Positions 43,849-53,310 of a stretch of 64,000 nt of DNA are shown piece by piece. Every line of letters starts with the position of its first letter. Position 1 is the stretch's first letter. Origin of the DNA: Agathobaculum sp. Marseille-P7918 (lineage in GTDB: Bacteria > Bacillota > Clostridia > Oscillospirales > Butyricicoccaceae); assembly GCF_900625105.1 (NCBI RefSeq), contig NZ_UYYD01000002.1, positions 186,001 to 250,000 on the forward strand, read 5' to 3'. The notes below the pieces were generated by a model that was not told the DNA's origin, did no database searches, and saw only the letters and a program-made list of their open reading frames with translations. A program made the position numbers and the translations under genes.

Positions 43849-44830
43849 GCAAACCTATCGCAGCATGCAGACACCAATCACGCCGTCGGATGCGCTGGTA
43901 AGCGACACCCTGTCGCGCATGCACCAGCGGCAGCGCCCCAAACGCCGCCTGCGGCGCGGCATCGCTGTGGCGCTTGTCGCCGCGGTCGCGTTAGGCGGCA
44001 CCGCAGCCGCCCTCCAAGCCACCGGCCAGCTGCCGGCACTGTACACCGCGGTATCCCGCTTTCTGTCCCCCGTGAAGCAGGCCTGCACCGAGCAGGGCAT
44101 CACGATGCAGGTGGAATCCGCCTATCTGGAAGGCCACACGGCCTGTGTGGTGTTCACCGTGCAGGACACACAGGGCGATCGTCTCGCGGCCGATGACCTG
44201 CTGCTGGATGGATACCGGATCGACGGCTGGACCATGGGCAGCGGCAGCTATCGGCTGCTGGACTGGGACGAAAAGACGCAAACCGCAACCTTTTTTGCGG
44301 AGTTTTCCGTGCTGAACCGCACGCTTGACGCTGCGGAGCCGCTGACCTTTTCGGTGGATACGCTCACGCCGGTCCTGTCCAGCTATGACGGCGAAAAGCT
44401 GCCGGTTTCCCTGTCCAATCTGCCGGGCAGCGCCGCCGTGCAATCTCATGTATTGAGCGACTGCTTCCTGCCGGACGGCGGCGAAGCACCGGAGAGCTAC
44501 GCCTTCCTCGCCCCGCAGACGCCGCTCTGGCAAAGCGAGGACGGACTGTTCTCCGTGTCCGCCGTTTACCAAAATGGGCAGCTGCATTTGCAGCTTCGCA
44601 CCGAGCAGGCGGACGGCGCCAACGGCATTCTGGAACTGCTGGATGCGGATGGGCAGCCGGTTGCGGCCCACGCATCTTACAGCTATTCGGACAGCGGCCT
44701 GTACTGCCGGGAAGCGATCTATGCCATTCAGCCGGATGTGCTATCCGGTTGCACGCCGGTGCTTTATGGCTCGGTGGACGGTACTGCCATCCAAGGCGGC
44801 TGGCGCGTCACATTCCAGCTCGACGGCTGA
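43838..44830 (+). CDS. DUF4179-like membrane protein, probable anti-sigma factor
   Basis: This 330-residue protein has a cytoplasmic N terminus of about 40 residues, a membrane helix (GIAVALVAAVALGGTAAAL) and an extracytoplasmic region beginning with a DUF4179-like ITMQVESAYLEGHTACVVF block. The start overlaps the sigma gene, so the two are made together. The inferred job is to hold the sigma factor inactive until an envelope signal arrives. Confidence 0.7.
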   Translation: MNFEQTYRSMQTPITPSDALVSDTLSRMHQRQRPKRRLRRGIAVALVAAVALGGTAAALQATGQLPALYTAVSRFLSPVKQACTEQGITMQVESAYLEGHTACVVFTVQDTQGDRLAADDLLLDGYRIDGWTMGSGSYRLLDWDEKTQTATFFAEFSVLNRTLDAAEPLTFSVDTLTPVLSSYDGEKLPVSLSNLPGSAAVQSHVLSDCFLPDGGEAPESYAFLAPQTPLWQSEDGLFSVSAVYQNGQLHLQLRTEQADGANGILELLDADGQPVAAHASYSYSDSGLYCREAIYAIQPDVLSGCTPVLYGSVDGTAIQGGWRVTFQLDG

Positions 44831-44845
44831 GCGCAGGCGCAAACG

Positions 44846-44884
44846 AAAAAAAGGCTTCGAAACCTTACGGTTCCGAAGCCTTCT
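44846..44884. terminator. Bidirectional terminator between anti-sigma gene and acpP
   Basis: AAGGCTTCG-AACC pairs with GGTT-CGAAGCCTT (one mismatch) around TTAC. A seven-A run on the left serves the minus-strand fatty acid operon. Confidence 0.88.
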
Positions 44885-44901
44885 CTCTGCTTTACAGCAA
44901 A

Positions 44902-45129
44902 TTAGTTCTGGTGCTCCTCGATGTACTTGACAATGTCACCGATGGTGCTCATCTGGGTCGCCTCTTCGTCGGAGATCGTTACGCCGAAGTTCTCCTCGAG
45001 GTCCATCATCAGCTCAACAACGTCCAGAGAGTCCGCGTTCAGATCTTCCTTTACCTTGGTATCCATGGTCATGGTGGAAGCGTCGGCGTCGAACTTGTCA
45101 GCCAGAATCTCGCATACCTTTTCAAACAT
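44902..45129 (-). CDS. acpP: Acyl carrier protein
   Basis: This 75-residue acidic carrier has the phosphopantetheine attachment serine in ADSLDVVELMMDLEENFGV. It carries growing acyl chains in the type II fatty acid synthase. It is the last gene of the minus-strand fab/acc operon, 5 bases after accA. Confidence 0.97.
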   Translation of the reverse strand: MFEKVCEILADKFDADASTMTMDTKVKEDLNADSLDVVELMMDLEENFGVTISDEEATQMSTIGDIVKYIEEHQN

Positions 45130-45134
45130 GGGAT

Positions 45135-45953
45135 TTACACTCCTTCATTTTGATCTTGATTTATTGTTCTGAAAATTCCGATCTTACGGAACTTTTCATA
45201 CCGTTTTTGCAGCATCGTATCCATATCCGGCTCGGCTGCCAGCTCTGCGAGCTGGTCGCGCAGCGCGCGGCCCACGTTGCGGATGAGCTGGGCGTTTGTC
45301 TGCCCTTCCGGGATGATGCCCTCGATCATGCCGAAATTATACAGGTCCTGCGCGGTGATGCGCAGGGTGTCGGCGGCTTCCGCTTCGCGCGAGGGGTCCT
45401 TCCACAGGATGGACGCGCAGCCGCGCGGCGAAATGACCGAATACAGCGCGTTTTCCAGCATGAGCACACGGTCGGCCACAGCCAGCGCCAGTGCGCCGCC
45501 CGAACCGCCTTCGCCCGTGACAATCGAAATCACCGGCGTGCGCAGTTCGATGAACTCATACAGACTGCGGGCGATCGCCTCGCCCTGTCCGCGCTCCTCC
45601 GCGCCCACGCCCGGGAATGCGCCGGTCGTATCGACCAGATTGATGACCGGACGGTGGAATTTCTCGGCCTGATGCGCGAGTCTGAGCGCCTTGCGGTAGC
45701 CTTCGGGGTTGGCCATGCCAAAATTGGCGGCCATCTTTTCCTCGGTCGTCTTGCCCTTACGGTGGCCGATGACGGTCACCGGCGTGCCGTTAAACAGGCC
45801 AATGCCCGCGCAGATCGCATGGTCCTCGCCGAAATAGCGGTCGCCGTGCAGCTCGACAAAGTCGGTGAACAGCTCGTCGATATAATCCTCGATCTGCGGA
45901 CGCTTGGGGTCATGGATGATGCGCATTTTTTCACTTGCAGGTTTATTCGCCAT
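45135..45953 (-). CDS. accA: Acetyl-CoA carboxylase carboxyltransferase alpha subunit
   Basis: AccA (272 residues) with AccD transfers CO2 from carboxybiotin to acetyl-CoA, giving malonyl-CoA. Landmarks are GHRKGKTTEEKMAANFGM, NPEGYRKALRLA, LVDTTGAFPGVGAEERGQ and the oxyanion glycines in TGEGGSGGALAL. The gene overlaps accD by 11 bases. Confidence 0.97.
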   Translation of the reverse strand: MANKPASEKMRIIHDPKRPQIEDYIDELFTDFVELHGDRYFGEDHAICAGIGLFNGTPVTVIGHRKGKTTEEKMAANFGMANPEGYRKALRLAHQAEKFHRPVINLVDTTGAFPGVGAEERGQGEAIARSLYEFIELRTPVISIVTGEGGSGGALALAVADRVLMLENALYSVISPRGCASILWKDPSREAEAADTLRITAQDLYNFGMIEGIIPEGQTNAQLIRNVGRALRDQLAELAAEPDMDTMLQKRYEKFRKIGIFRTINQDQNEGV

Positions 45954-46818
45954 AGTGCCACACCTGCCGTTTCTTCGGTTTGGGCTGCCGATGGAGTTTG
46001 AGAAGCGTCTCCAGCGTGCCCTTGAGCTTGTTGCGCGGAACTATTTTATCACAAAAACCGTGCGAAAGCAAGAACTCGGACGACTGAAAGTCCTCCGGCA
46101 GCGTTTCGCCGATCGTGCCCTCGATGACGCGCCGTCCGGCAAAGCCGACCGTCGTGCGCGGCTCGGCGAGGATGATGTCGCCCAGCATGGCAAACGACGC
46201 GGTCACGCCGCCGGTGGTCGGATCGGTCAGCACGGTGATATACAGCAGCCCTGCGTCCGAATGCCGGCGCGCCGCGGCCGAAACCTTGGCCATTTGCAGC
46301 AGGGAGAACATGCCTTCCTGCATGCGCGCGCCGCCCGAACAGGTGAACAGCACCACGGGCAGGCCCTTTTCGGTGGCATATTCAAACAGGCGGGTCAGCT
46401 TTTCGCCCACGACCGAGCCCATGGACGCCATCATAAAGTGGCTGTCCATCACGCCAATGCAGGTTTCCACCCCGCCGATGCGGCACACACCGGTCTTGAC
46501 CGCGTCCGGCATGCCGACCTTTTCGGCCAGCTGCGCCGTCTTTTCCGCATAACCCGGAAAGTCGATCGGGTCGGCAGGCGCCAGATCGGCATACAGCTCC
46601 ATAAAGCTGTCCTTATCCGCGATCTGACGGATGCGCGTGCGCGCGAGCAGCCGCCCGTAACGGCCGCAATGCGGGCACACATACAGATTTTTACCATAGG
46701 CATAGGCTTTCAGCTCCGCGCCGCAGCCTTTGCACTTGACCACCTTGACGCCCGTTTGCTCCTGCGGTTTCATCTCCATCGAGGTTTCCCGCGTTTTCTG
46801 GAATAAATCGAGCAGCAT
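45943..46818 (-). CDS. accD: Acetyl-CoA carboxylase carboxyltransferase beta subunit
   Basis: AccD (291 residues) has the N-terminal four-cysteine zinc ribbon (KCKGCGAEL and YVCPHCGRYG) and the crotonase-like core with CSGGARMQEGMFSLLQMAK and GGVTASFAMLGDI. GGGAGG lies upstream of the ATG. It is the partner of the overlapping accA. Confidence 0.97.
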   Translation of the reverse strand: MLLDLFQKTRETSMEMKPQEQTGVKVVKCKGCGAELKAYAYGKNLYVCPHCGRYGRLLARTRIRQIADKDSFMELYADLAPADPIDFPGYAEKTAQLAEKVGMPDAVKTGVCRIGGVETCIGVMDSHFMMASMGSVVGEKLTRLFEYATEKGLPVVLFTCSGGARMQEGMFSLLQMAKVSAAARRHSDAGLLYITVLTDPTTGGVTASFAMLGDIILAEPRTTVGFAGRRVIEGTIGETLPEDFQSSEFLLSHGFCDKIVPRNKLKGTLETLLKLHRQPKPKKRQVWHYGE

Positions 46819-46836
46819 GGCGCTCCCTCCCCTCTT

Positions 46837-48183
46837 TTATCGATCAAAATCGCCGTTTGCGATCGAATTGACATTGAACTCCGCGTCCTCAAACGCCTTG
46901 GAACGCAGAATATGCATCTGATAGTCCGTGCCGGTCACAACGCCTTCGAACAGCGTCTCGGCCAGTGCGCGGCGCATGCGGGCAATGGCCTGCTGGCGGT
47001 CCGCGCCGTAGACGATCAGCTTGCCGATCATGGAATCATAGAACGGCGGGATTTTATAGCCCTGATAAGCCGCCGTATCCATGCGCACACCCGGTCCGCC
47101 CGGCAGGTGCATGGACACCAGCGTGCCCGGGCAGGGCGCGAAGTCGCGCGACGGGTCCTCCGCGTTGATGCGGCACTCGATCGCGTGGCCGCGCAGCTCC
47201 AAATCGTCCTGCGTGAAGGACAGCGGCTCGCCCGCCGCCACACGGATCTGCTCGCACACGAGATCGACGCCCGTCACCTGCTCGGTGACCGGATGCTCGA
47301 CCTGGATGCGGGTGTTCATCTCGCAGAAATAGAAGTTGCGGTCGCTGTCAACCAGGAATTCGATCGTGCCCGCGTTGCGGTAGCCCACGCGCTTGGCCAG
47401 ATCGACCGCCGCCTTGGTCATTTTCTCGCGCAGCTCGGGCGTGACGAAGGCCGACGGGCTTTCCTCGATCAGCTTCTGGTGGCGGCGCTGCACCGAGCAC
47501 TCGCGCTCGAACAGGTGCACCACGTTGCCGAAGCTGTCGCCCAGGATCTGCACCTCGATATGGCGCGGATTCTCGATATATTTTTCCATGTACAGGCGGC
47601 CGTCGCCGAAGTTTGCAACCGCTTCCGCCGCCGCGCTGTCATACGCATCCTTGAGTTCGCGCACGCTCTGCGCCACGCGGATGCCCTTGCCGCCGCCGCC
47701 GGACGCCGCCTTGAGCATGACCGGATAGCCGATGCGCTCGGCTTCGGACAGCGCCTCGTCAAAGTCGCGCAGCGGGCCGTCCGTGCCCAGTGCGACCGGC
47801 ACGCCGGCCGCAATCGCGTTGCGCTTGGCCTCGGACTTGTCGCCCATCAGGCGGATGGTCGCGGCGGTCGGGCCGATGAAAGCCAGACCGGCCTGCGTCG
47901 TGCGCTCGGCAAAATCCGGGTTTTCGGACAAAAAGCCGAAGCCCGGGTGGATCGCCTGACAGCCCGACGCGAGCGCCGCCGAGATAATGTTGTCCATATT
48001 CAGATAGCTGTCCGCCGCGCGGGCCGGGCCGATGCACACCGCTTCGTCCGCGATCTGCGCGTGCAGCGCCTCGCGGTCGGCCTCGGAATACACGGCAACC
48101 GCGATCACGCCCAGATCGCGGCAAGCCTGAATGATGCGGACCGCGATTTCGCCGCGGTTCGCGATGAGTACCTTTTGAAACAT
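46837..48183 (-). CDS. accC: Biotin carboxylase subunit of acetyl-CoA carboxylase
   Basis: AccC (448 residues) carboxylates the biotin on AccB using ATP and bicarbonate. The N terminus QKVLIANRGEIAVRIIQACR, the glycine-rich loop KAASGGGGKGIRVAQ, HIEVQILGD and the catalytic EMNTRIQVEHPVTE are all intact. I chose the ATG at 48183 because the protein then begins exactly at the family start; the upstream frame overlaps fabZ. Confidence 0.97.
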   Translation of the reverse strand: MFQKVLIANRGEIAVRIIQACRDLGVIAVAVYSEADREALHAQIADEAVCIGPARAADSYLNMDNIISAALASGCQAIHPGFGFLSENPDFAERTTQAGLAFIGPTAATIRLMGDKSEAKRNAIAAGVPVALGTDGPLRDFDEALSEAERIGYPVMLKAASGGGGKGIRVAQSVRELKDAYDSAAAEAVANFGDGRLYMEKYIENPRHIEVQILGDSFGNVVHLFERECSVQRRHQKLIEESPSAFVTPELREKMTKAAVDLAKRVGYRNAGTIEFLVDSDRNFYFCEMNTRIQVEHPVTEQVTGVDLVCEQIRVAAGEPLSFTQDDLELRGHAIECRINAEDPSRDFAPCPGTLVSMHLPGGPGVRMDTAAYQGYKIPPFYDSMIGKLIVYGADRQQAIARMRRALAETLFEGVVTGTDYQMHILRSKAFEDAEFNVNSIANGDFDR

Positions 48184-48196
48184 GTTCTTCCCCGCC

Positions 48197-48622
48197 TCAG
48201 TCCATGATGACCATGCACTTGATCTCCGCCTCGGCAGCCTTCTGGTCGCCCACCCAGGCAACGCCCTCGGCTACCGCCATCGGGCCGCGGCGCTTGGTGA
48301 ACTTGACTTCCAGACGCAGCGTATCGCCCGGCTTTGCCATCGCGCGGAACTTGGCCTTGTCGATGCCGGTGTACACCGCGGTCTTGCCCTTGAACTCGGG
48401 CATGCTCAGCAGCGCCACGCCGCCGGCCTGCGCCAGCGCTTCCAGACGGAACACCGCGGGCATGATCGGGTTGCCCGGGAAGTGCCCCTGGAAGAAAAAC
48501 TCGTCGCCCGTCAGGTGCAGCGTGCCGACCACATGCTCCTCATCCATTTCGAGAATCTCATCGACCAGCAGCATGGGCGGGCGGTGGGGCAGGATCTCCA
48601 TGATCTGTTCTTTATTCAGCAT
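48197..48622 (-). CDS. fabZ: 3-hydroxyacyl-ACP dehydratase FabZ
   Basis: FabZ (141 residues) removes water from 3-hydroxyacyl-ACP. The catalytic His is in LPHRPPMLLVDEI and the catalytic Glu in GHFPGNPIMPAVFRLEALAQ. It is the only dehydratase in the cluster; no FabA/FabM isomerase is seen here. It lies 13 bases before accC. Confidence 0.97.
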   Translation of the reverse strand: MLNKEQIMEILPHRPPMLLVDEILEMDEEHVVGTLHLTGDEFFFQGHFPGNPIMPAVFRLEALAQAGGVALLSMPEFKGKTAVYTGIDKAKFRAMAKPGDTLRLEVKFTKRRGPMAVAEGVAWVGDQKAAEAEIKCMVIMD

Positions 48623-48690
48623 ATATCTTATACCTCTTTCCCAGCAAGCGCAAGCAATTTCGTCAATCGAGCGCTTTTTTATTCAAGATA

Positions 48691-48711
48691 GGGGGCTTGA
48701 TGCAAGCCCCC
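48691..48711 (-). other. Hairpin between accB and fabZ
   Basis: GGGGGCTTG-ATG-CAAGCCCCC forms a 9-bp stem in the 94-base gap after accB. There is no T run directly after it on the minus strand, so it may be a processing or partial attenuation site inside the operon. Confidence 0.5.
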
Positions 48712-48716
48712 TTCCC

Positions 48717-49181
48717 TCATTCAATAATGACAACCGTCTGGTTATACTCGACCATATCGCCCGGCTGCGCCAGAATGCGCACAACCGTACCGTCGCACGG
48801 GGCCTTGATCTCGTTCATCGTCTTCATCGCTTCGATGATGAACAGCGTGTCGCCCTCCTTGACCTTCTGGCCGACCAGCACAAACGGCGGCGCATCCGGT
48901 GCGGGAGACGAATAGAACGTGCCCACCAGCGGGCTCTTGACCGGCGTGCCCTCGGGCTGCTCTTCGGCAGCCGGCGCGGCGGAAGCAGTTTCGCCCGCAG
49001 CAGCGGCTGCGGCCGGTGCTGCGGCAACCGGTGCAGCTGCGACCGGAACCACCGGCGCCGGCGGCGCGGACTTGATCTTGATCTTGACGTCGTCCAGCTC
49101 CAGCTCGACTTCGCCCAAGCCATGTGCTTTGAGCGCGTCCATCAGCTCGACGGCGACGTCCTTGAGTTCCTTGATATCCAT
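48717..49181 (-). CDS. accB: Biotin carboxyl carrier protein of acetyl-CoA carboxylase
   Basis: AccB (154 residues) has an N-terminal helical part, an Ala/Pro-rich linker (about residues 35-75) and a C-terminal biotinyl domain with the target lysine in IEAMKTMNEIKAPCDG. It lies 3 bases after fabF. Confidence 0.97.
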   Translation of the reverse strand: MDIKELKDVAVELMDALKAHGLGEVELELDDVKIKIKSAPPAPVVPVAAAPVAAAPAAAAAAGETASAAPAAEEQPEGTPVKSPLVGTFYSSPAPDAPPFVLVGQKVKEGDTLFIIEAMKTMNEIKAPCDGTVVRILAQPGDMVEYNQTVVIIE

Positions 49182-49184
49182 ATC

Positions 49185-50414
<1,230 letters not shown>

Positions 50415-50472
50415 CAAAGCATCTCCTTTTCCCTCATACACCCTGCGGCCAACTCCTGCCGCGAAATATTCC

Positions 50473-51201
50473 TCAGATCATGCCGCCGTCGGCCACGATG
50501 ACCTGACCGGTGACATAGCTTGCCGCATCCGAAGCCAGGAACGCGACCACGCCCGCGATCTCCTCGGGCTTGCCGAAGCGGCCGAGCGAGATCTGCTTGA
50601 CCGCGCCTTCCTTGATGGCGTCCGGCAGGCCCTGCGTCATATCCGTATCGATAAAACCGGGGGCGACCGCATTGACCGTGATGCCGCGCGCGCCGAGCTC
50701 CTTGCTGGCGGTCTTGGTCATGCCGATCAGGCCCGCCTTGGCTGCGGAATAGTTGATCTGTCCCGGGTTGCCCACAATGCCGGCAACCGAAGCAATATTG
50801 ACGATACGGCCCTGCTTGGCGCGCATCATCATCGCGCCGCACTGGCTGATCATATTGAACGCGCCCTTGAGGTTGGTGCGGATGACCGCGTCAAACTGGT
50901 CCTCCTTCATGCGGACCATCAAGCCGTCGCGCGTGATGCCCGCGTTGTTGACCAGAATATAGGGCACGCCCATTTCTTCCTTAATTTCCTTGAGCGCTTT
51001 GCCGCAGGCTTCGTAATCCGCTACGTCCCACTGCTTGACAACAGCCTTGACGCCGTGCGCGCGGCACTTTTCCGCGACCGCCTCAGCCTTTTCGACCGAA
51101 GAGGCGCAGTTGATGACGATATCATGGCCGTCTGCGGCCAGCTTTTCCGAAATGGCCGCGCCGATGCCGCGCGAGCCGCCGGTTACGATTGCAATTCCCA
51201 T
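50473..51201 (-). CDS. fabG: 3-oxoacyl-ACP reductase FabG
   Basis: FabG (242 residues) is the NADPH-dependent ketoreductase of fatty acid synthesis. Motifs are TGGSRGIGAAI, NNAGIT, the catalytic Ser in NIASVAGIVG and YSAAKAGLIGMTK. It lies 11 bases after fabK. Confidence 0.97.
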   Translation of the reverse strand: MGIAIVTGGSRGIGAAISEKLAADGHDIVINCASSVEKAEAVAEKCRAHGVKAVVKQWDVADYEACGKALKEIKEEMGVPYILVNNAGITRDGLMVRMKEDQFDAVIRTNLKGAFNMISQCGAMMMRAKQGRIVNIASVAGIVGNPGQINYSAAKAGLIGMTKTASKELGARGITVNAVAPGFIDTDMTQGLPDAIKEGAVKQISLGRFGKPEEIAGVVAFLASDAASYVTGQVIVADGGMI

Positions 51202-51212
51202 CGTTTTTCTCC

Positions 51213-52160
51213 TTATTCAAAACGCTTGTACGCGTTTTTCATCAGCTGTTCGGCATCGTCCGTCATGCTGCGGATGATATCCGCGCACGGACGCAGCTCC
51301 TTGATCATGCCCGCGATCTGGCCGGACATGAAGGTGCCTTCCTCGTAGTTGCCGTCCTGCACCGCCTTGCGCAGCGAGCCTGCGGTTGCGGTTTCCAGCT
51401 CTTCGAGCGACTGCTCGGTGCCGATCTTCTCCAGCTCGAGGCACTTGCGCGCCATCGGGGTCTTGAGCGAGCGCACCGGATGGCCGGACGGACGGCCGGT
51501 GACAACGGTCGAGATATCGGTCGCCTTGAGGACCAGCTCCTTATACTTATCCGAAATATAGCACTCGTTGGAGGCGAGGAACACGGTGCCGCACTGCACG
51601 CCCTCGGCGCCCAACAGGAACGCCGCCGCCATGCCGCGGCCGTCCGCGATACCGCCCGCCGCGATGACCGGGATGCTCAGCGCATCCACCACCTGCGGCA
51701 CGAGCGGCATGGTCGTCAGCTCGCCGATGTGGCCGCCACCCTCCATGCCTTCCGCGATGACGGCGTCCGCGCCCGCGCGCTCCATGCGCTTGGCCAGTGC
51801 AACCGACGCGACGACCGGCATGACCTTGATGCCGGCTTCCTTCCACTTGGCCATGTACTTGCCCGGATTGCCCGCGCCCGTGGTCAGCACTTCGATCTTT
51901 TCGTCGATGGCCAGCTGCGCGAGGTCGTCCGCGTTCGGGGAGAGCAGCATGATGTTCATGCCGAGCGGCTTGTCCGTGATCTCACGGGCCTTGCGGATCT
52001 CGTCACGGATGTAATCCACCGGAGCCGCGCCGCCTGCAATGATACCAAGGCCGCCCGCCTTGGAAACCGCAGCGGCGAGGTGATGCTCCGCAACCCACGC
52101 CATTGCGCCCTGCACAACCGGATACTCGATACCGAGCAATTCTGTAATCTTGGTTTTCAT
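51213..52160 (-). CDS. fabK: Enoyl-ACP reductase FabK (FMN-dependent)
   Basis: FabK (315 residues) is the flavin-containing enoyl reductase used by many Firmicutes in place of FabI. EYPVVQGAMAWVAEHHLAAA, the GGLGIIAGGAAP loop and the catalytic-His segment IAEGMEGGGHIGELTT identify it. No FabI is seen in the window, so the organism may be naturally insensitive to triclosan-type inhibitors (inference). It lies 13 bases after fabH. Confidence 0.96.
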   Translation of the reverse strand: MKTKITELLGIEYPVVQGAMAWVAEHHLAAAVSKAGGLGIIAGGAAPVDYIRDEIRKAREITDKPLGMNIMLLSPNADDLAQLAIDEKIEVLTTGAGNPGKYMAKWKEAGIKVMPVVASVALAKRMERAGADAVIAEGMEGGGHIGELTTMPLVPQVVDALSIPVIAAGGIADGRGMAAAFLLGAEGVQCGTVFLASNECYISDKYKELVLKATDISTVVTGRPSGHPVRSLKTPMARKCLELEKIGTEQSLEELETATAGSLRKAVQDGNYEEGTFMSGQIAGMIKELRPCADIIRSMTDDAEQLMKNAYKRFE

Positions 52161-52173
52161 TGAACTCTCTCCT

Positions 52174-53163
52174 TTACAGTTTCAGTACAAACGCACCATA
52201 GGTCAGGCCGCCGCCGAACCCGGTGCACACAATGGTCTGCCCTGCTTGCAGCAAACCGTTTTTCCGCATTTCATCCAGACAAATCGGTACGGAAGCCGAC
52301 GAAGTGTTGCCGAAGCGGTCCATATTGACATAGACCTTTTCCTTCGGCAGGTGATAGCGCTTGGCGATCACGTCGAGGATGCGCAGGTTGGCCTGATGCG
52401 GCACCACCCAGTCGATCTCGTCCGCCGACACATTCGCGCGCTGCAGCGCGGTGTCGATCGCCAGCGGCACCGCGCGCGCGGTGAAGCGCACGACCGCCGC
52501 GCCCTGCATTTTAAGGAAGCGCGCCTTGGGATCGACCGGACGCTCAGCCGCGAACGGGTCTTCGACCGGCAGCGCCTCCATATAAAGGTAATCCGAACCC
52601 GAGCCGTCCGCCGCGATAAAGGTGGACTGGATGCCGACGTTCTCGTTCTCGGTGGCGCGGTAAACCGCCGCGGCTGCGCCGTCGCCGAACAGGATGCAGG
52701 TCGAGCGATCGGTGTAGTCCGTGATGCGGTGCAGCGTCTCAGCCGAGACGACCAGCACGGTCTTTGCCTTGCCCGCCTTGATGAAGCTGTCCGCGATGTC
52801 GGTGGCGGAAACGAAGCCCGCGCAGGCGTTGTTGATGTCGATCGCGCCCACCTGCCGCGCGCCCAGCTTGTCCTGCAGGACGCTTGCGGTGTTCGGGGTG
52901 TTGGTATCCGGCGTGCAGGTGCTGACCAGAATCAGGTCAATCTCCTCGGCCGAGATGCCCGCGTCCGCCAGCGCGTTCTGCGCCGCGCCGAGGGCGAGCT
53001 CCCAGGTGTGGGTGTTCTTGGCAATGCGGCGTTCGCGCACGCCCGTGCGCTTGACGATCCATTCGTCATTGGTGTCCACCATGGTTTCGAGCATTGCGTT
53101 GGTCAAAACAAAATCCGGAATGCACGAACCCGTGCCGATCAGTTGGCTGTTGATGATTTCCAC
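52174..53163 (-). CDS. fabH: 3-oxoacyl-ACP synthase III FabH
   Basis: FabH (about 329 residues) starts each chain by joining acetyl-CoA and malonyl-ACP. The Cys-His-Asn triad is in INNACAGFVSATDIA, VPHQANLRILDV and NMDRFGNTSSASVP. I favour a GTG start at 53163 (VEIINSQLIGTGSCIPD). A TTG at 53226 would lie only about 8 bases after the predicted transcription start, and its extra residues do not match the family. FabH is the first gene of the minus-strand operon. Confidence 0.93.
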   Translation of the reverse strand: MEIINSQLIGTGSCIPDFVLTNAMLETMVDTNDEWIVKRTGVRERRIAKNTHTWELALGAAQNALADAGISAEEIDLILVSTCTPDTNTPNTASVLQDKLGARQVGAIDINNACAGFVSATDIADSFIKAGKAKTVLVVSAETLHRITDYTDRSTCILFGDGAAAAVYRATENENVGIQSTFIAADGSGSDYLYMEALPVEDPFAAERPVDPKARFLKMQGAAVVRFTARAVPLAIDTALQRANVSADEIDWVVPHQANLRILDVIAKRYHLPKEKVYVNMDRFGNTSSASVPICLDEMRKNGLLQAGQTIVCTGFGGGLTYGAFVLKL

Positions 53164-53219
53164 GCTCCCCAAAAGTTCAAATCGCTCTCCCAAAGCGTGG
53201 AAAAGCGACAATAGTTTGA

Positions 53220-53248
53220 TTGACAAAGTAATCCTTGACTATTATAAT
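53220..53248 (+). promoter_or_regulatory. Perfect consensus promoter for fabD
   Basis: TTGACA (53220-53225) and TATAAT (53243-53248) are 17 bases apart, matching the sigma-A consensus at all 12 positions. The start of transcription would be near 53255. The -10 overlaps that of the opposite-strand fabH promoter. The segment TTTG-N5-CAAA at 53217-53227 recalls FabT-type operators. Confidence 0.85.
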
Positions 53249-53269
53249 AAAAGGACACGAAAATGTCAA
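53241..53269 (-). promoter_or_regulatory. Perfect consensus promoter for the fabH operon
   Basis: On the minus strand TTGACA (53269-53264) and TATAAT (53246-53241) are also exactly 17 bases apart. Both -10 boxes lie within the 8-base palindrome ATTATAAT, so two RNA polymerases cannot bind at once. TGTCAA at 53264-53269 also forms an inverted repeat with TTGACA at 53283-53288. Confidence 0.85.
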
Positions 53270-53310
53270 CCTTTTCCGAGGTTTGACAGCGATTTTTGGA
53301 GGAACGGAAC

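Noticed and set aside
53164-53226. Upstream TTG start of fabH at 53226
   Set aside because: It would leave a leader of about 8 bases after the predicted transcription start and adds residues that FabH proteins do not have. The GTG at 53163 fits the family start.
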